Assembly (NCBI GenBank): GCA_947468785.1
Contig: CANIMS010000044.1
Location: 1 to 9,580 of the forward strand
Origin: Betaproteobacteria bacterium
GTDB taxonomy: Bacteria > Pseudomonadota > Gammaproteobacteria > Burkholderiales > Burkholderiaceae
Direction of reading: 5' to 3'
DNA length: 9,580 bases
Part shown: in pieces, positions 1 through 6,396 of the stretch
Numbering within the stretch: the stretch's first letter is position 1
Layout: the number at the start of each line of letters is the position of its first letter
The notes under the pieces: generated by a model
Database searches by the model: none
Seen by the model: only the letters and a program-made list of their open reading frames with translations
What the model was told of the DNA's origin: nothing
Translations under genes and position numbers: made by a program

Positions 1-493
1 AAGTTGCCAACATAATCAAAAGGTCGCCTACGACCATTTGCATTGACAATAAAGTACTAAGGTCTCCTCGAGTTAAAACTACCGATACTCCCAACAGAGA
101 GACTATTGCGCCAATCATCTGAAGAACACTAGGCTTCACTTGATAAAACACTGCACCAATCAATAGCATCCAGATTGGCATACTGGCGCCAATCAGGGTC
201 ACGTTAATAGCCGAGGATGTTTGAAGTGCTAGGTAGAGCAAAACGTTGTAACTACCAACGCCAAATAAACCCAGTGTCAACAGACGGGTTTTGTTCTTCC
301 ACAGGAGGCTACGTGGTTTAAAAATACGCCAGCCAAAAGGTAATAAGATCAAAGCTGCTAAGCCCCAACGCACCGCACTTAAAGTAATGGGCGATACACT
401 GCCAACCAAAGCGCGCCCAGCAATGGCGTTGCCAGCCCACAAAATGGTGGCTGTTAGCAGATAAAAAGCAGTGGCAAGATTGAGCTGGGGCAT
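1..493 (-). CDS. EamA/DMT-family permease, N-terminal part (cut by window edge)
   Basis: The visible 164 residues start MPQLNLATAFYLLTATILWAGN and form hydrophobic helices at about residues 6-28, 34-54, 70-90, 96-116, 122-141 and 153 onward. This is the first half of an EamA (drug/metabolite transporter) protein, which normally has about 290-300 residues and ten helices. Family hallmarks visible are the first helix followed by NAIAGRALV, the SPITLSAVRWGLAALIL segment of helix 2, and the INVTLIGASMPIWMLLIGAV segment. These proteins are inner-membrane exporters or exchangers of small metabolites; the substrate cannot be read from sequence. I placed the start at the ATG at 493-491 because an in-frame TAA lies immediately upstream. 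No ribosome binding site precedes this ATG; a strong one lies about 50 bases upstream in front of a TTG in another frame (see findings). The gene is divergent from the hydroxyacid dehydrogenase. The family is clear, the start less so. Confidence 0.88.
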   Translation of the reverse strand, partial: MPQLNLATAFYLLTATILWAGNAIAGRALVGSVSPITLSAVRWGLAALILLPFGWRIFKPRSLLWKNKTRLLTLGLFGVGSYNVLLYLALQTSSAINVTLIGASMPIWMLLIGAVFYQVKPSVLQMIGAIVSLLGVSVVLTRGDLSTLLSMQMVVGDLLIMLAT

Positions 494-543
494 TTAGGGT
501 TGGTCTAGAGAGTGAGTATTCAAGGGCCCCAAGCAAGGGTTAC

Positions 544-549
544 CCTCCT
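544..549 (-). promoter_or_regulatory. Strong Shine-Dalgarno (AGGAGG) upstream of the EamA gene
   Basis: On the minus strand AGGAGG is followed, after seven bases, by a TTG at 536-534. That TTG opens a 72-codon frame overlapping the beginning of the EamA gene in a different reading frame. The annotated EamA ATG at 493 has no comparable site. It may drive a leader peptide, or indicate a lost or gained base near the EamA start. Confidence 0.4.
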
Positions 550-612
550 ATTGTAGAAACAAATCCTTGGTATTGCTAAGATAGAGCTTAAATAAGTCAT
601 TACTCATTAAAC

Positions 613-619
613 AGAAGGA
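613..619 (+). promoter_or_regulatory. Ribosome binding site deciding the GTG start of the hydroxyacid dehydrogenase
   Basis: AGAAGGA lies six bases before the GTG at 626. This supports a GTG start rather than a later ATG; the N-terminus it gives (MALITNIEDLRVLHKKRTP) aligns with the family's usual N-terminus. Confidence 0.7.
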
Positions 620-625
620 TCATTA

Positions 626-1771
626 GTGGCACTCATTACCAATATTGAAGACTTGCGGGTACTTCATAAAAAACGCACTCCCAAGATGTTTTATGACTAT
701 GCAGACTCTGGATCTTGGACTGAGTCAACCTATCGAGCGAATGAATCCGATTTTCAAAAAATCAAATTCCGCCAGCGTGTAGCAGTGGATATGAATAATC
801 GCACCACTAAAACAACCATGGTAGGTCAAGAGGTCTCTATGCCAGTTGCATTGGCTCCGACCGGCCTAACAGGGATGCAACATGCGGATGGAGAAATTCT
901 GGCTGCACAAGCAGCAGAAAAATTTGGAGTTCCTTTTTGTCTTTCTACAATGAGTATCTGCTCTATCGAGGATGTGGCAGAGCGCACAAGCAAGCCGTTC
1001 TGGTTTCAGTTGTATGTCATGAAAGACCGCGGTTTTATAGAGCGCCTCATTGAGCGAGCTAGGGCAGCAAAGTGCTCTGCTCTCGTCCTGACGCTTGATT
1101 TGCAAATTTTAGGTCAGCGTCATAAAGATTTAAAGAATGGTTTAACTGCACCCCCAAAGCTAACCATCAAAAATATGATCGATATGGCAACCAAACCCCG
1201 CTGGTGTTTAGGGATGGCAATGACTCCCCGTAGAACATTTCGTAATATTGTGGGTCACGCTTCTGGAGTTGGTGATATGTCTTCCCTCTCCTCCTGGACT
1301 GCCGAGCAATTTGATCCAAGCTTAAGCTGGGCCGATGTGGAGTGGATCAAAAAACTCTGGGGCGGGAAACTCATCATCAAAGGAATTCTGGATGAAGAAG
1401 ATGCGCGCTTAGCTGCTAACACTGGTGCTGACGCATTAATTGTTTCGAATCATGGCGGCCGTCAACTAGATGGCGCAGTTTCGAGCATTCAAGCCCTCCC
1501 TGGGATTGTGAATGCCGTCGGAAAAGATATTGAAGTGTGGATGGACGGGGGCATTCGCTCAGGTCAAGATGTACTAAAAGCCTGGGCACTTGGTGCACGC
1601 GGCACAATGATTGGTCGTCCTTTTCTATATGGCCTAGGCGCTATGGGCGGCCCCGGTGTCACGAAATGCTTGGAAATTATTCAAAATGAACTCGATATTA
1701 CGATGGCGCATGTTGGTCATCGCGACATTCAGAATGTAAGCACTGATATCTTGTATCCAGGCACCTACTGA
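626..1771 (+). CDS. lldD: FMN-dependent alpha-hydroxyacid dehydrogenase (L-lactate dehydrogenase type)
   Basis: This 381-residue protein is a full-length member of the FMN-dependent 2-hydroxyacid oxidase/dehydrogenase family (TIM barrel; usual length 350-400). It is expected to oxidise L-lactate or a similar L-2-hydroxyacid to the 2-oxoacid and pass electrons to the respiratory chain or oxygen. Catalytic positions can be matched to E. coli LldD and glycolate oxidase: Tyr25, Tyr130 (WFQLY), Asp158 (LTLDLQ), Lys252 (IIKG), and His276 with Arg279 in SNHGGRQLD. The FMN-phosphate segment is at 306-313 (MDGGIRSG), with GRPF at 330-333. MPVALAPTGL at 72-81 is also typical. The loop GQRHKDLKNG at 163-172 differs from E. 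coli LldD (GARYRD), so glycolate, mandelate or another hydroxyacid cannot be excluded. Its stop overlaps the next start (TGATG), implying translational coupling with the DUF4239-like gene. Family assignment is very secure; the exact substrate is less so. Confidence 0.93.
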   Translation: MALITNIEDLRVLHKKRTPKMFYDYADSGSWTESTYRANESDFQKIKFRQRVAVDMNNRTTKTTMVGQEVSMPVALAPTGLTGMQHADGEILAAQAAEKFGVPFCLSTMSICSIEDVAERTSKPFWFQLYVMKDRGFIERLIERARAAKCSALVLTLDLQILGQRHKDLKNGLTAPPKLTIKNMIDMATKPRWCLGMAMTPRRTFRNIVGHASGVGDMSSLSSWTAEQFDPSLSWADVEWIKKLWGGKLIIKGILDEEDARLAANTGADALIVSNHGGRQLDGAVSSIQALPGIVNAVGKDIEVWMDGGIRSGQDVLKAWALGARGTMIGRPFLYGLGAMGGPGVTKCLEIIQNELDITMAHVGHRDIQNVSTDILYPGTY

Positions 1772-2583
1772 TGATGCATATTGCCAGAGAAATTCTTAAT
1801 TGGCCATTGCTTGTCTTTTGCATTACCGCCGTCTTATGCTCTGCTGCAGTTTGGCTAGGTCACTTAGCATCAAAGAGAGCTCACGATCTTAATAAGGCTC
1901 TTGCTACTGATTTAAATATCATTCAAGCAGCTACCCTTACTTTGTTGGCTTTGATTATCGGCTTTACCTTTTCCATGGCGATCACTCGGCATGACCTAAG
2001 AGAAAACTTAGAGGCCACAGAGGCGAATGTCATAGGAACTGAATATTTGCGCACTGACCTACTGCCAGAGCAAGCTGCCGCTAAAGCTAAAAAGCTTCTC
2101 ATACAGTATCTTGATATTCGTATTGACTACTATAATACTCACGACCATAAGCGGCTTGAGAAAATTTATCAAGAAACAGATCGCTTACAGACTCAACTCT
2201 GGGATGCAGTTGCACCCTCTGTACGCAGTAATCAAACACCAGTGATGGCCTTGGTTGCTGCAGGTATGAATGAGGTAATTGATTCAGAGGGCTTTACTGT
2301 TGCTTCATGGGCAGCAAGGCTTCCAGTCACTGCATGGATCTTAATGTGTGCTATCGCCCTATTTGCCAATCTTTTATTAGGATTTGGCGCATACAATTTC
2401 GCTAGAAAAACATGGATCTTTCTCGTTTTTCCATTCATTACGGCAATCTCATTTTTCTTGATAGCGGATATTGATAGCCCAAGAGGTGGGGCAATTAAGA
2501 TCATCCCACGCAATCTCCAAAGCTTAAAGCAATCAATCGATCCAAATGTTATGAGTCAACAACCTAGTGGCAAAACCAATTAA
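1771..2583 (+). CDS. DUF4239-like (bestrophin-like) integral membrane protein
   Basis: The 270-residue protein has four predicted membrane helices at about residues 11-31, 53-71, 186-206 and 214-232, with a largely soluble stretch of about 110 residues between helices 2 and 3. The segment LLALIIGFTFSMA, then charged residues and an IGTEYLRTDLLP motif (88-99), and the DIDSPRGG motif after the last helix (233-240) are the pattern I associate with DUF4239. That family is sometimes described as bestrophin-like, and its function is not established. The ATG overlaps the hydroxyacid dehydrogenase stop by one base and is followed by a second in-frame ATG, so the two genes are almost certainly co-translated. 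This suggests, without proving, a role linked to hydroxyacid uptake, ion balance or membrane attachment of the dehydrogenase. I see no signal peptide cleavage site; helix 1 probably acts as an anchor. Confidence 0.78.
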   Translation: MMHIAREILNWPLLVFCITAVLCSAAVWLGHLASKRAHDLNKALATDLNIIQAATLTLLALIIGFTFSMAITRHDLRENLEATEANVIGTEYLRTDLLPEQAAAKAKKLLIQYLDIRIDYYNTHDHKRLEKIYQETDRLQTQLWDAVAPSVRSNQTPVMALVAAGMNEVIDSEGFTVASWAARLPVTAWILMCAIALFANLLLGFGAYNFARKTWIFLVFPFITAISFFLIADIDSPRGGAIKIIPRNLQSLKQSIDPNVMSQQPSGKTN

Positions 2584-2608
2584 TGCTTCACTCTCTTAGG
2601 TATATTTT

Positions 2609-2800
2609 ATGAAACGAGTCGTAGACGTATTTAAGAATCGCGGGCGCGAACTCATTTGGACATATGTCATTGACTTGAGAAATGATGAAGAGTTTCATCC
2701 TGGTCAAGCTGATTTTGAGGTAGAGGCCTTAAGACTCTCGCAATTAGATAAGAGGGGCACTGTGAATGAGCTTAGCGCAAAGGTTAGACTCAATATTTAG
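2609..2800 (+). CDS. Small hypothetical protein, 63 residues
   Basis: I do not recognise this protein. It has 63 residues, is rich in charged residues (RGRELIW, LRNDEEFHP, RLSQLDKRG) and has no membrane helix, signal peptide or cysteine. It begins 25 bases after the DUF4239-like gene, with TTAGG eight bases before its ATG, and is followed by another small gene on the same strand, so it would belong to the same transcript. Alternating hydrophobic and charged residues at about 15-24 (IWTYVIDLRN) and 36-45 suggest a small mixed alpha/beta fold. It could be a genuine conserved small protein or a chance frame. The position, ribosome binding site and absence of any competing gene favour a real gene, but coding status is unproven. 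Confidence 0.55.
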   Translation: MKRVVDVFKNRGRELIWTYVIDLRNDEEFHPGQADFEVEALRLSQLDKRGTVNELSAKVRLNI

Positions 2801-2850
2801 AAACCATTAGAATTTGCATAAAATATTACATTGGACTTAAAAGGCTTTAC

Positions 2851-2855
2851 AGGAG
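2851..2855 (+). promoter_or_regulatory. Ribosome binding site for the 58-residue membrane protein
   Basis: AGGAG lies nine bases before the ATG at 2865. It is one of the better Shine-Dalgarno matches in the window and is the main support for a real gene here. Confidence 0.6.
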
Positions 2856-2864
2856 CATTCGATA

Positions 2865-3041
2865 ATGAAACCCCTTAGCAAAAAAGCAAAGATGGCAGTT
2901 GGCTGGACCATACTGATGACTGTCATCGGAACCGCGATACTGCATCAATGGCAATTCTTTGCCATGGGCTGTGCCTCTATCGCCCTACTGATTATTGCAA
3001 ATCAATACGATCTTCTTAAAGACCCTGAAGATAAAAAATAA
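2865..3041 (+). CDS. Small two-helix membrane protein, 58 residues
   Basis: This short gene encodes MKPLSKKAKMAVGWTILM and onward to LLKDPEDKK, 58 residues. A basic N-terminus (four lysines in the first nine residues) is followed by a hydrophobic helix at about 11-26, a short turn with HQWQ, a second helix at about 31-46 and an acidic/basic C-terminal tail. By the positive-inside rule the N-terminus should face the cytoplasm, giving a hairpin in the inner membrane. An AGGAG site is well placed and the stop codon runs straight into the terminator hairpin at 3040-3066, as expected for the last gene of a transcript. I recognise no family. Proteins of this shape are often accessory subunits or stress peptides, but nothing here identifies a role. 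Confidence 0.65.
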   Translation: MKPLSKKAKMAVGWTILMTVIGTAILHQWQFFAMGCASIALLIIANQYDLLKDPEDKK

Positions 3042-3066
3042 GGTCTCTAAATATTCTAGAGACCTT
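3040..3066. terminator. Bidirectional intrinsic terminator between convergent genes
   Basis: A perfect ten-base inverted repeat (AAGGTCTCTA / TAGAGACCTT) encloses a seven-base loop. On the minus strand it is followed by TTTTTTATC-like sequence, a good U tract for the ene-reductase transcript. On the plus strand the following sequence (AATCATTTTCATTT) is a weaker T-rich run. It overlaps the stop codon of the 58-residue protein. Confidence 0.75.
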
Positions 3067-3091
3067 AATCATTTTCATTTACTACGTTTTT

Positions 3092-4195
3092 TTAACTTAA
3101 GGCTGGATAGTCGGTATAACCCACTTCATTGCCGCCATAAAACGTAGCGCGGTTATAGGGATTCAAGGGTGCATTTTTCTCAAAACGCTCCACCAAATCT
3201 GGATTAGAGATAAATAAGCGGCCATATGCAACTGCATCAGCTAAGCCATCCTCCAATACCTTCTCGCCCATCGCTTGGTCATAGCCGCCAGCAGTAATAA
3301 ATTTACCCTGATAAGCTGCCCTAAACATCTCTGAAGTGATAGGAGCATCATCATTGACCTGATCGCCGCCTCCAGCGCTGGTCGCACGTGGCTCAATCAT
3401 ATGTATATAAGCCAAGTTACATCCATTTAATTGATGAATCACTGCGGTAAATAGCGCTTTTGGATCGCTATCGCTAATGTCGTTAAAAGTTCCGTAAGGT
3501 GAAAGCCTCACACCTATGCATGTACTTGGAAAAACTTTCGCCACAGTATCGATTACTTCACCTAAAAGACGCAGGCGATTCTCAATAGAGCCTCCGTATT
3601 GGTCGCTACGTTGATTAGTTTTGTCTTGCAAGAACTGATCTAATAAATAACCATTTGCAGCATGAATTTCTACGCCGTCAAATCCAGCTGACTTGGCATT
3701 TTGTGCGGCTAGTTCGTATTCCTTCAGCAATCGAGCAATATCTTGAATGGTCATAGCCTTAGGAGTTTCATAATCTTGCAGCTGCCAATCAGCACCGTAA
3801 GTTTGTCCCGCTGGAGCGATTGCCGATGGCGCCTCAGGTATTCCGTGCTCAGGATGCAAAGATGAATGTGAAATACGTCCAACATGCCACAACTGAGCAA
3901 CTATTCGGCCGCCTTTGGCATGGACAGCATCAACAATCTCTTTCCAAGCAGTGGTTTGCTCTGGCGAGTAGATCCCAGGGGTTCCTGGATAGCCCATCCC
4001 CAAGTTTGATATCTGGGTTGCCTCGGTAATAATCAAACCAGCACTAGCACGCTGAGCGTAATACGTTTTTGCTAGTGGATTTGGTACATGACCAGCCACG
4101 GCACGCATCCTTGTCAGCGGAGCCATCACTAAGCGATTCTTGAGCTCAATTGCTCCAAGACGGACAGGGGTAAACATCAGCTCTTTACCAGACAT
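3092..4195 (-). CDS. nemA: Old Yellow Enzyme family alkene reductase (N-ethylmaleimide reductase type)
   Basis: This 367-residue protein is a full-length FMN-dependent ene-reductase that reduces activated C=C bonds (enones, maleimides, sometimes nitro compounds or nitrate esters) with NAD(P)H. Visible landmarks: MAPLTRMRA at 24-32 with the FMN-contacting Thr28, Gln101 in VAQLWHVGR, the substrate-anion pair His178/Asn181 in HAANGYLLDQFL, catalytic Tyr183, NQRSDQYGGSIENR at 194-207, Arg230 in GVRLSP, and GGYD plus AYGRLFISNPDL at 303-334 for FMN phosphate binding. The His/Asn pair matches yeast OYE1 rather than the His/His pair of E. coli NemA, so the symbol denotes family, not proven substrate. 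The gene is divergent from rubredoxin across about 127 bases and convergent with the small-protein group. It lacks a strong ribosome binding site; GAGAAAGA lies near the ATG. Confidence 0.93.
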   Translation of the reverse strand: MSGKELMFTPVRLGAIELKNRLVMAPLTRMRAVAGHVPNPLAKTYYAQRASAGLIITEATQISNLGMGYPGTPGIYSPEQTTAWKEIVDAVHAKGGRIVAQLWHVGRISHSSLHPEHGIPEAPSAIAPAGQTYGADWQLQDYETPKAMTIQDIARLLKEYELAAQNAKSAGFDGVEIHAANGYLLDQFLQDKTNQRSDQYGGSIENRLRLLGEVIDTVAKVFPSTCIGVRLSPYGTFNDISDSDPKALFTAVIHQLNGCNLAYIHMIEPRATSAGGGDQVNDDAPITSEMFRAAYQGKFITAGGYDQAMGEKVLEDGLADAVAYGRLFISNPDLVERFEKNAPLNPYNRATFYGGNEVGYTDYPALS

Positions 4196-4217
4196 AAGAA
4201 ATCTTTCTCTTTACTTG

Positions 4218-4247
4218 AAAATAGGTTTTAAAGACTGACTGTAACAA
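4218..4247 (-). promoter_or_regulatory. Possible sigma-70 promoter for the ene-reductase gene
   Basis: On the minus strand TTGTTA (4247-4242) and TATTTT (4223-4218) are spaced by 18 bases, each matching four of six consensus positions, and lie just upstream of the gene. The match is modest in an AT-rich spacer, so this is tentative. Confidence 0.3.
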
Positions 4248-4310
4248 GTTTTTACCGGTTTTGCCGAATAAACGCTGGACCGAAATTCACTTTAAAATCA
4301 GGCTATCAAT

Positions 4311-4315
4311 AAGGA
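4311..4315 (+). promoter_or_regulatory. Ribosome binding site choosing between two adjacent rubredoxin ATGs
   Basis: AAGGA ends four bases before the first ATG (4320) and seven before the second (4323). The second spacing is nearer the usual optimum, so I take MKTWQC as the mature start. Confidence 0.55.
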
Positions 4316-4322
4316 AAAAATG

Positions 4323-4490
4323 ATGAAAACTTGGCAATGCATCGTATGTGGATTTGTTTATGAGGAAGTAAAAGGCTTACCCGAAGATGGTATTGCCCCT
4401 GGTACTGCCTGGGCTGATGTTCCAGATAACTGGGAATGCCCGGACTGCGGCGTCTCAAAATCCGACTTTGAAATGGTTCAAGTCGGCTAA
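4323..4490 (+). CDS. Rubredoxin
   Basis: The 55-residue product is a classical rubredoxin (family length 50-60), a small cytoplasmic one-iron electron carrier. Both metal-binding CxxCG loops are intact: C6-x2-C9-G in QCIVCGFVY, and C39-x2-C42-G in ECPDCGVSK. The expected central features are also present: the DGIAPGTAW stretch, then [12 protein letters not shown] second ATG three bases upstream could add one Met. It lies 38 bases upstream of an FAD-dependent reductase on the same strand, the usual redox partner, so together they form an NAD(P)H-driven rubredoxin reduction module. No alkane hydroxylase or other recipient is visible in the window. In betaproteobacteria rubredoxins are also found in aerobic housekeeping settings, so alkane metabolism should not be assumed. 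Identification is very secure. Confidence 0.95.
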   Translation: MKTWQCIVCGFVYEEVKGLPEDGIAPGTAWADVPDNWECPDCGVSKSDFEMVQVG

Positions 4491-4515
4491 GACGTGCCAT
4501 TTGCAACACCCCATT

Positions 4516-4521
4516 AAGGAG
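4516..4521 (+). promoter_or_regulatory. Strong ribosome binding site for a TTG start (rubredoxin reductase)
   Basis: AAGGAG is seven bases before TTG 4529. No ATG falls between it and the FAD-binding glycine motif, so the rare TTG start is well supported. Confidence 0.75.
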
Positions 4522-4528
4522 CCTTACC

Positions 4529-5698
4529 TTGAATCAAGATACTCAATCTGTCCAGCCCAGCATCACCATCATTGGGAGCGGCCTAGCTGGATATACCGTG
4601 ATTCGAGAGATCCGAAAACTGGATAAACATATTCCAATAACACTGATCACTAAAGAGCCTGGCTACTTTTATTCTAAGCCGATGCTTTCTACTGCCCTTG
4701 CGAGCAAGAAGGAAGCAGCGCAATTAATCTCCACTCCATCAGAAGGAATGGCAACTCAATTAGAAATCACCATTCTTAGCCAAACCGAGGTGAGTGAGAT
4801 TGATGTCGATCAGCAAAAAATCACCACCCAACAGGGAATGATTCCTTACAGTAAATTAGTTCTAGCCTTAGGGGCTGATCAAATTCGTCTACCGCTACAA
4901 GGTGATGCAGCAAGCGAAGTTCTTACCGTCAATGATTTAGAAGACTACGAAAAATTCCGCAAACAAATTCAAGGCAAAAAAAGAGTCGCCATTATCGGTG
5001 CTGGCCTCATTGGCTGTGAGTTTGCAAATGATCTTGTCCTAGGTGGTTTTGAGGTGGAAGTGATTGACATGGCGCCCCAAGCTCTTGGTCGTCTATTGCC
5101 TAAAGAAGCATCTGATGAGTTGGCAAGTAAATTAACCATAGCTGGGGTGCGCTGGCACCTTGGTACCACCTTACAAAGCGTAGATTATCAAGATAGCGCT
5201 CTTCAACTTACCCTTGCAAATGGCACATTACTAGCCTGTGATGTGATCTTATCGGCAGTAGGCTTAAAGCCTAGACTAGCGTTGGCTAAATCTGCTGGTA
5301 TTCGCACTAATATTGGAATCGTTGTCAATCGAGAATTAGAGACAAGCGCGCCAAACATCTATTCACTTGGAGATTGCGCCGAAGTAGATGGACTAGTTCT
5401 CCCCTACGTCATGCCTATCATGCAGGCCGCGAGAGCGTTAGCGCCAAGCTTAATTGGCCAAAGAACCACTCTAAGCTATCCAGCAATGCCAGTCATGGTG
5501 AAAACCCCTGCGATGCCTACTATTGTTTCACCACCTGCAATCAATGCGAAGGGGCAATGGAAAACCACACAGGTAGACGGTGGTTTGGAAGCGCGCTTTG
5601 AATCAGATGATGGTAAGTTACTCGGCTTCGCGTTAATGGGTAGCGCCACAGCGCAGCGTGCAGCACTTACTAAGGAATTGCCTCCCCTCCTTGCTTAA
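4529..5698 (+). CDS. Rubredoxin reductase, FAD/NAD(P)H-dependent pyridine nucleotide-disulfide family
   Basis: The 389-residue flavoprotein has two Rossmann nucleotide-binding folds: the FAD site IIGSGLAG (14-21) and the NAD(P)H site IIGAGLIGCE (155-164). The second strand of the latter ends in an acidic residue (EVEVID, to Asp180), which favours NADH over NADPH. SKLVLALGA at 108-116 and IYSLGDCAE at 277-285 (FAD-binding Asp282) complete the fold, and residues from about 315 form the C-terminal domain seen in rubredoxin-NAD reductases. There is no CxxC redox disulfide, so it is not a glutathione or thioredoxin reductase type. The TTG start at 4529 is supported by AAGGAG ending seven bases upstream. 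Directly following rubredoxin, it most likely transfers electrons from NADH to that protein. A ferredoxin or other acceptor is a less likely alternative. Confidence 0.9.
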   Translation: MNQDTQSVQPSITIIGSGLAGYTVIREIRKLDKHIPITLITKEPGYFYSKPMLSTALASKKEAAQLISTPSEGMATQLEITILSQTEVSEIDVDQQKITTQQGMIPYSKLVLALGADQIRLPLQGDAASEVLTVNDLEDYEKFRKQIQGKKRVAIIGAGLIGCEFANDLVLGGFEVEVIDMAPQALGRLLPKEASDELASKLTIAGVRWHLGTTLQSVDYQDSALQLTLANGTLLACDVILSAVGLKPRLALAKSAGIRTNIGIVVNRELETSAPNIYSLGDCAEVDGLVLPYVMPIMQAARALAPSLIGQRTTLSYPAMPVMVKTPAMPTIVSPPAINAKGQWKTTQVDGGLEARFESDDGKLLGFALMGSATAQRAALTKELPPLLA

Positions 5699-5722
5699 AT
5701 GAATTTGATTGACTGATGAAAT

Positions 5723-5750
5723 AAAAAGGCCCGCAATGCGGGCCTTTTTT
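5723..5750. terminator. Strong bidirectional intrinsic terminator
   Basis: GGCCCGC (5728-5734) pairs with GCGGGCC (5738-5744) around a three-base AAT loop, flanked by five A's on the left and six T's on the right. It therefore works as a rho-independent terminator on both strands, ending the rubredoxin-rubredoxin reductase transcript and the opposing sodB-PuuD transcript. Confidence 0.92.
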
Positions 5751-5776
5751 CAATCAACTATTTTTTGAATCTGGTT

Positions 5777-6370
5777 TTATGAAACAACTACAAACCAGGT
5801 TGTATTGTGTGATTGTGCAACCATTAAGAACAGCATTGGTACTGAGAGAACAGTATTTAAACGAGATGTCAACATCGCTACTCTCGCAGACTTTGCCTTG
5901 ACATCAGCCTCTACTGCCACAATACCTAGAGCACGTTTTTGATTTGGCCAAATAATGAACCAAACGTTAAAGGCCATGACTAAAGCAATCCACATACCTA
6001 AACCAATTGCGCGAAATGGAGTTTGCAGCGTGAAAGCTTGGTGTAAGTAACCATTTAATCCTGCCACAATGATTCCAGTTAAAACGGTAAATAAAGCTGC
6101 ATAGCGAAACCAAAATAACGCTGTAGGAGCAATGACTTTACCAATCGCAGGCTTCTGCTCATCGGGAATTTTTGGCATAGAAGGAATTTGCACAAAGTTG
6201 AAGTACCAGAGCAAACCAATCCACATCACACCAAACATCACGTGTAACCAGCGGAATATAAATGGCAATTCAGCAGAGCTAAAGTTGCCACCCAAAGCGA
6301 AAATAATCAGAATCAGGAGCACAAAACCTGCTAATACAGTGCGCCCAAGTGATGTCAAGATTGAAGTCAT
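5777..6370 (-). CDS. PuuD/urate-oxidase-N-type membrane protein (membrane domain only)
   Basis: This 197-residue protein has about five membrane helices (near residues 11-27, 37-60, 86-105, 121-141 and 172-188). The motifs HVMFGVMWIGLLWYFNFVQIP (43-63), WFRYAALFTVLTG (87-99), FNVWFIIWPNQKRALG (134-149) and SRLNTVLSVPMLFLMVAQSH (169-188) match the N-terminal membrane domain of PuuD-type urate hydroxylases. Full PuuD proteins carry an extra C-terminal cytochrome c domain. Here there is no CxxCH motif and the gene ends just before a strong terminator, so it is a short form, not a broken gene. His43 and His188 are candidate haem ligands by inference. Whether short forms act on urate is unknown; no purine genes are nearby. 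It begins 26 bases after the sodB stop with AGGAAA six bases before the ATG, so it is very likely co-transcribed with sodB. Confidence 0.75.
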   Translation of the reverse strand: MTSILTSLGRTVLAGFVLLILIIFALGGNFSSAELPFIFRWLHVMFGVMWIGLLWYFNFVQIPSMPKIPDEQKPAIGKVIAPTALFWFRYAALFTVLTGIIVAGLNGYLHQAFTLQTPFRAIGLGMWIALVMAFNVWFIIWPNQKRALGIVAVEADVKAKSARVAMLTSRLNTVLSVPMLFLMVAQSHNTTWFVVVS

Positions 6371-6396
6371 AATATTTTTCCTGAGAATCTCATCAA

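Noticed and set aside
318..536. 72-codon minus-strand frame starting at TTG with a good ribosome binding site
   Set aside because: Most of its length overlaps the EamA coding sequence in another frame, and its composition (many His, Trp, Cys) is that of a shadow frame. Only the initiation signal is kept, as a finding.
4250..4262. ACCGGT palindrome upstream of rubredoxin
   Set aside because: Only the six-base core is symmetric; the flanks are T-rich on both sides and do not extend the dyad.
4387..4626. 79-codon plus-strand frame spanning the rubredoxin-reductase junction
   Set aside because: It overlaps two clearly real genes in a different frame and has no ribosome binding site or recognisable motif.
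5777..6370. PuuD-like gene as a truncated pseudogene that lost its cytochrome c domain
   Set aside because: The gene ends cleanly 26 bases before a strong terminator, and no CxxCH or other cytochrome remnant is seen between. A short natural form is more likely.
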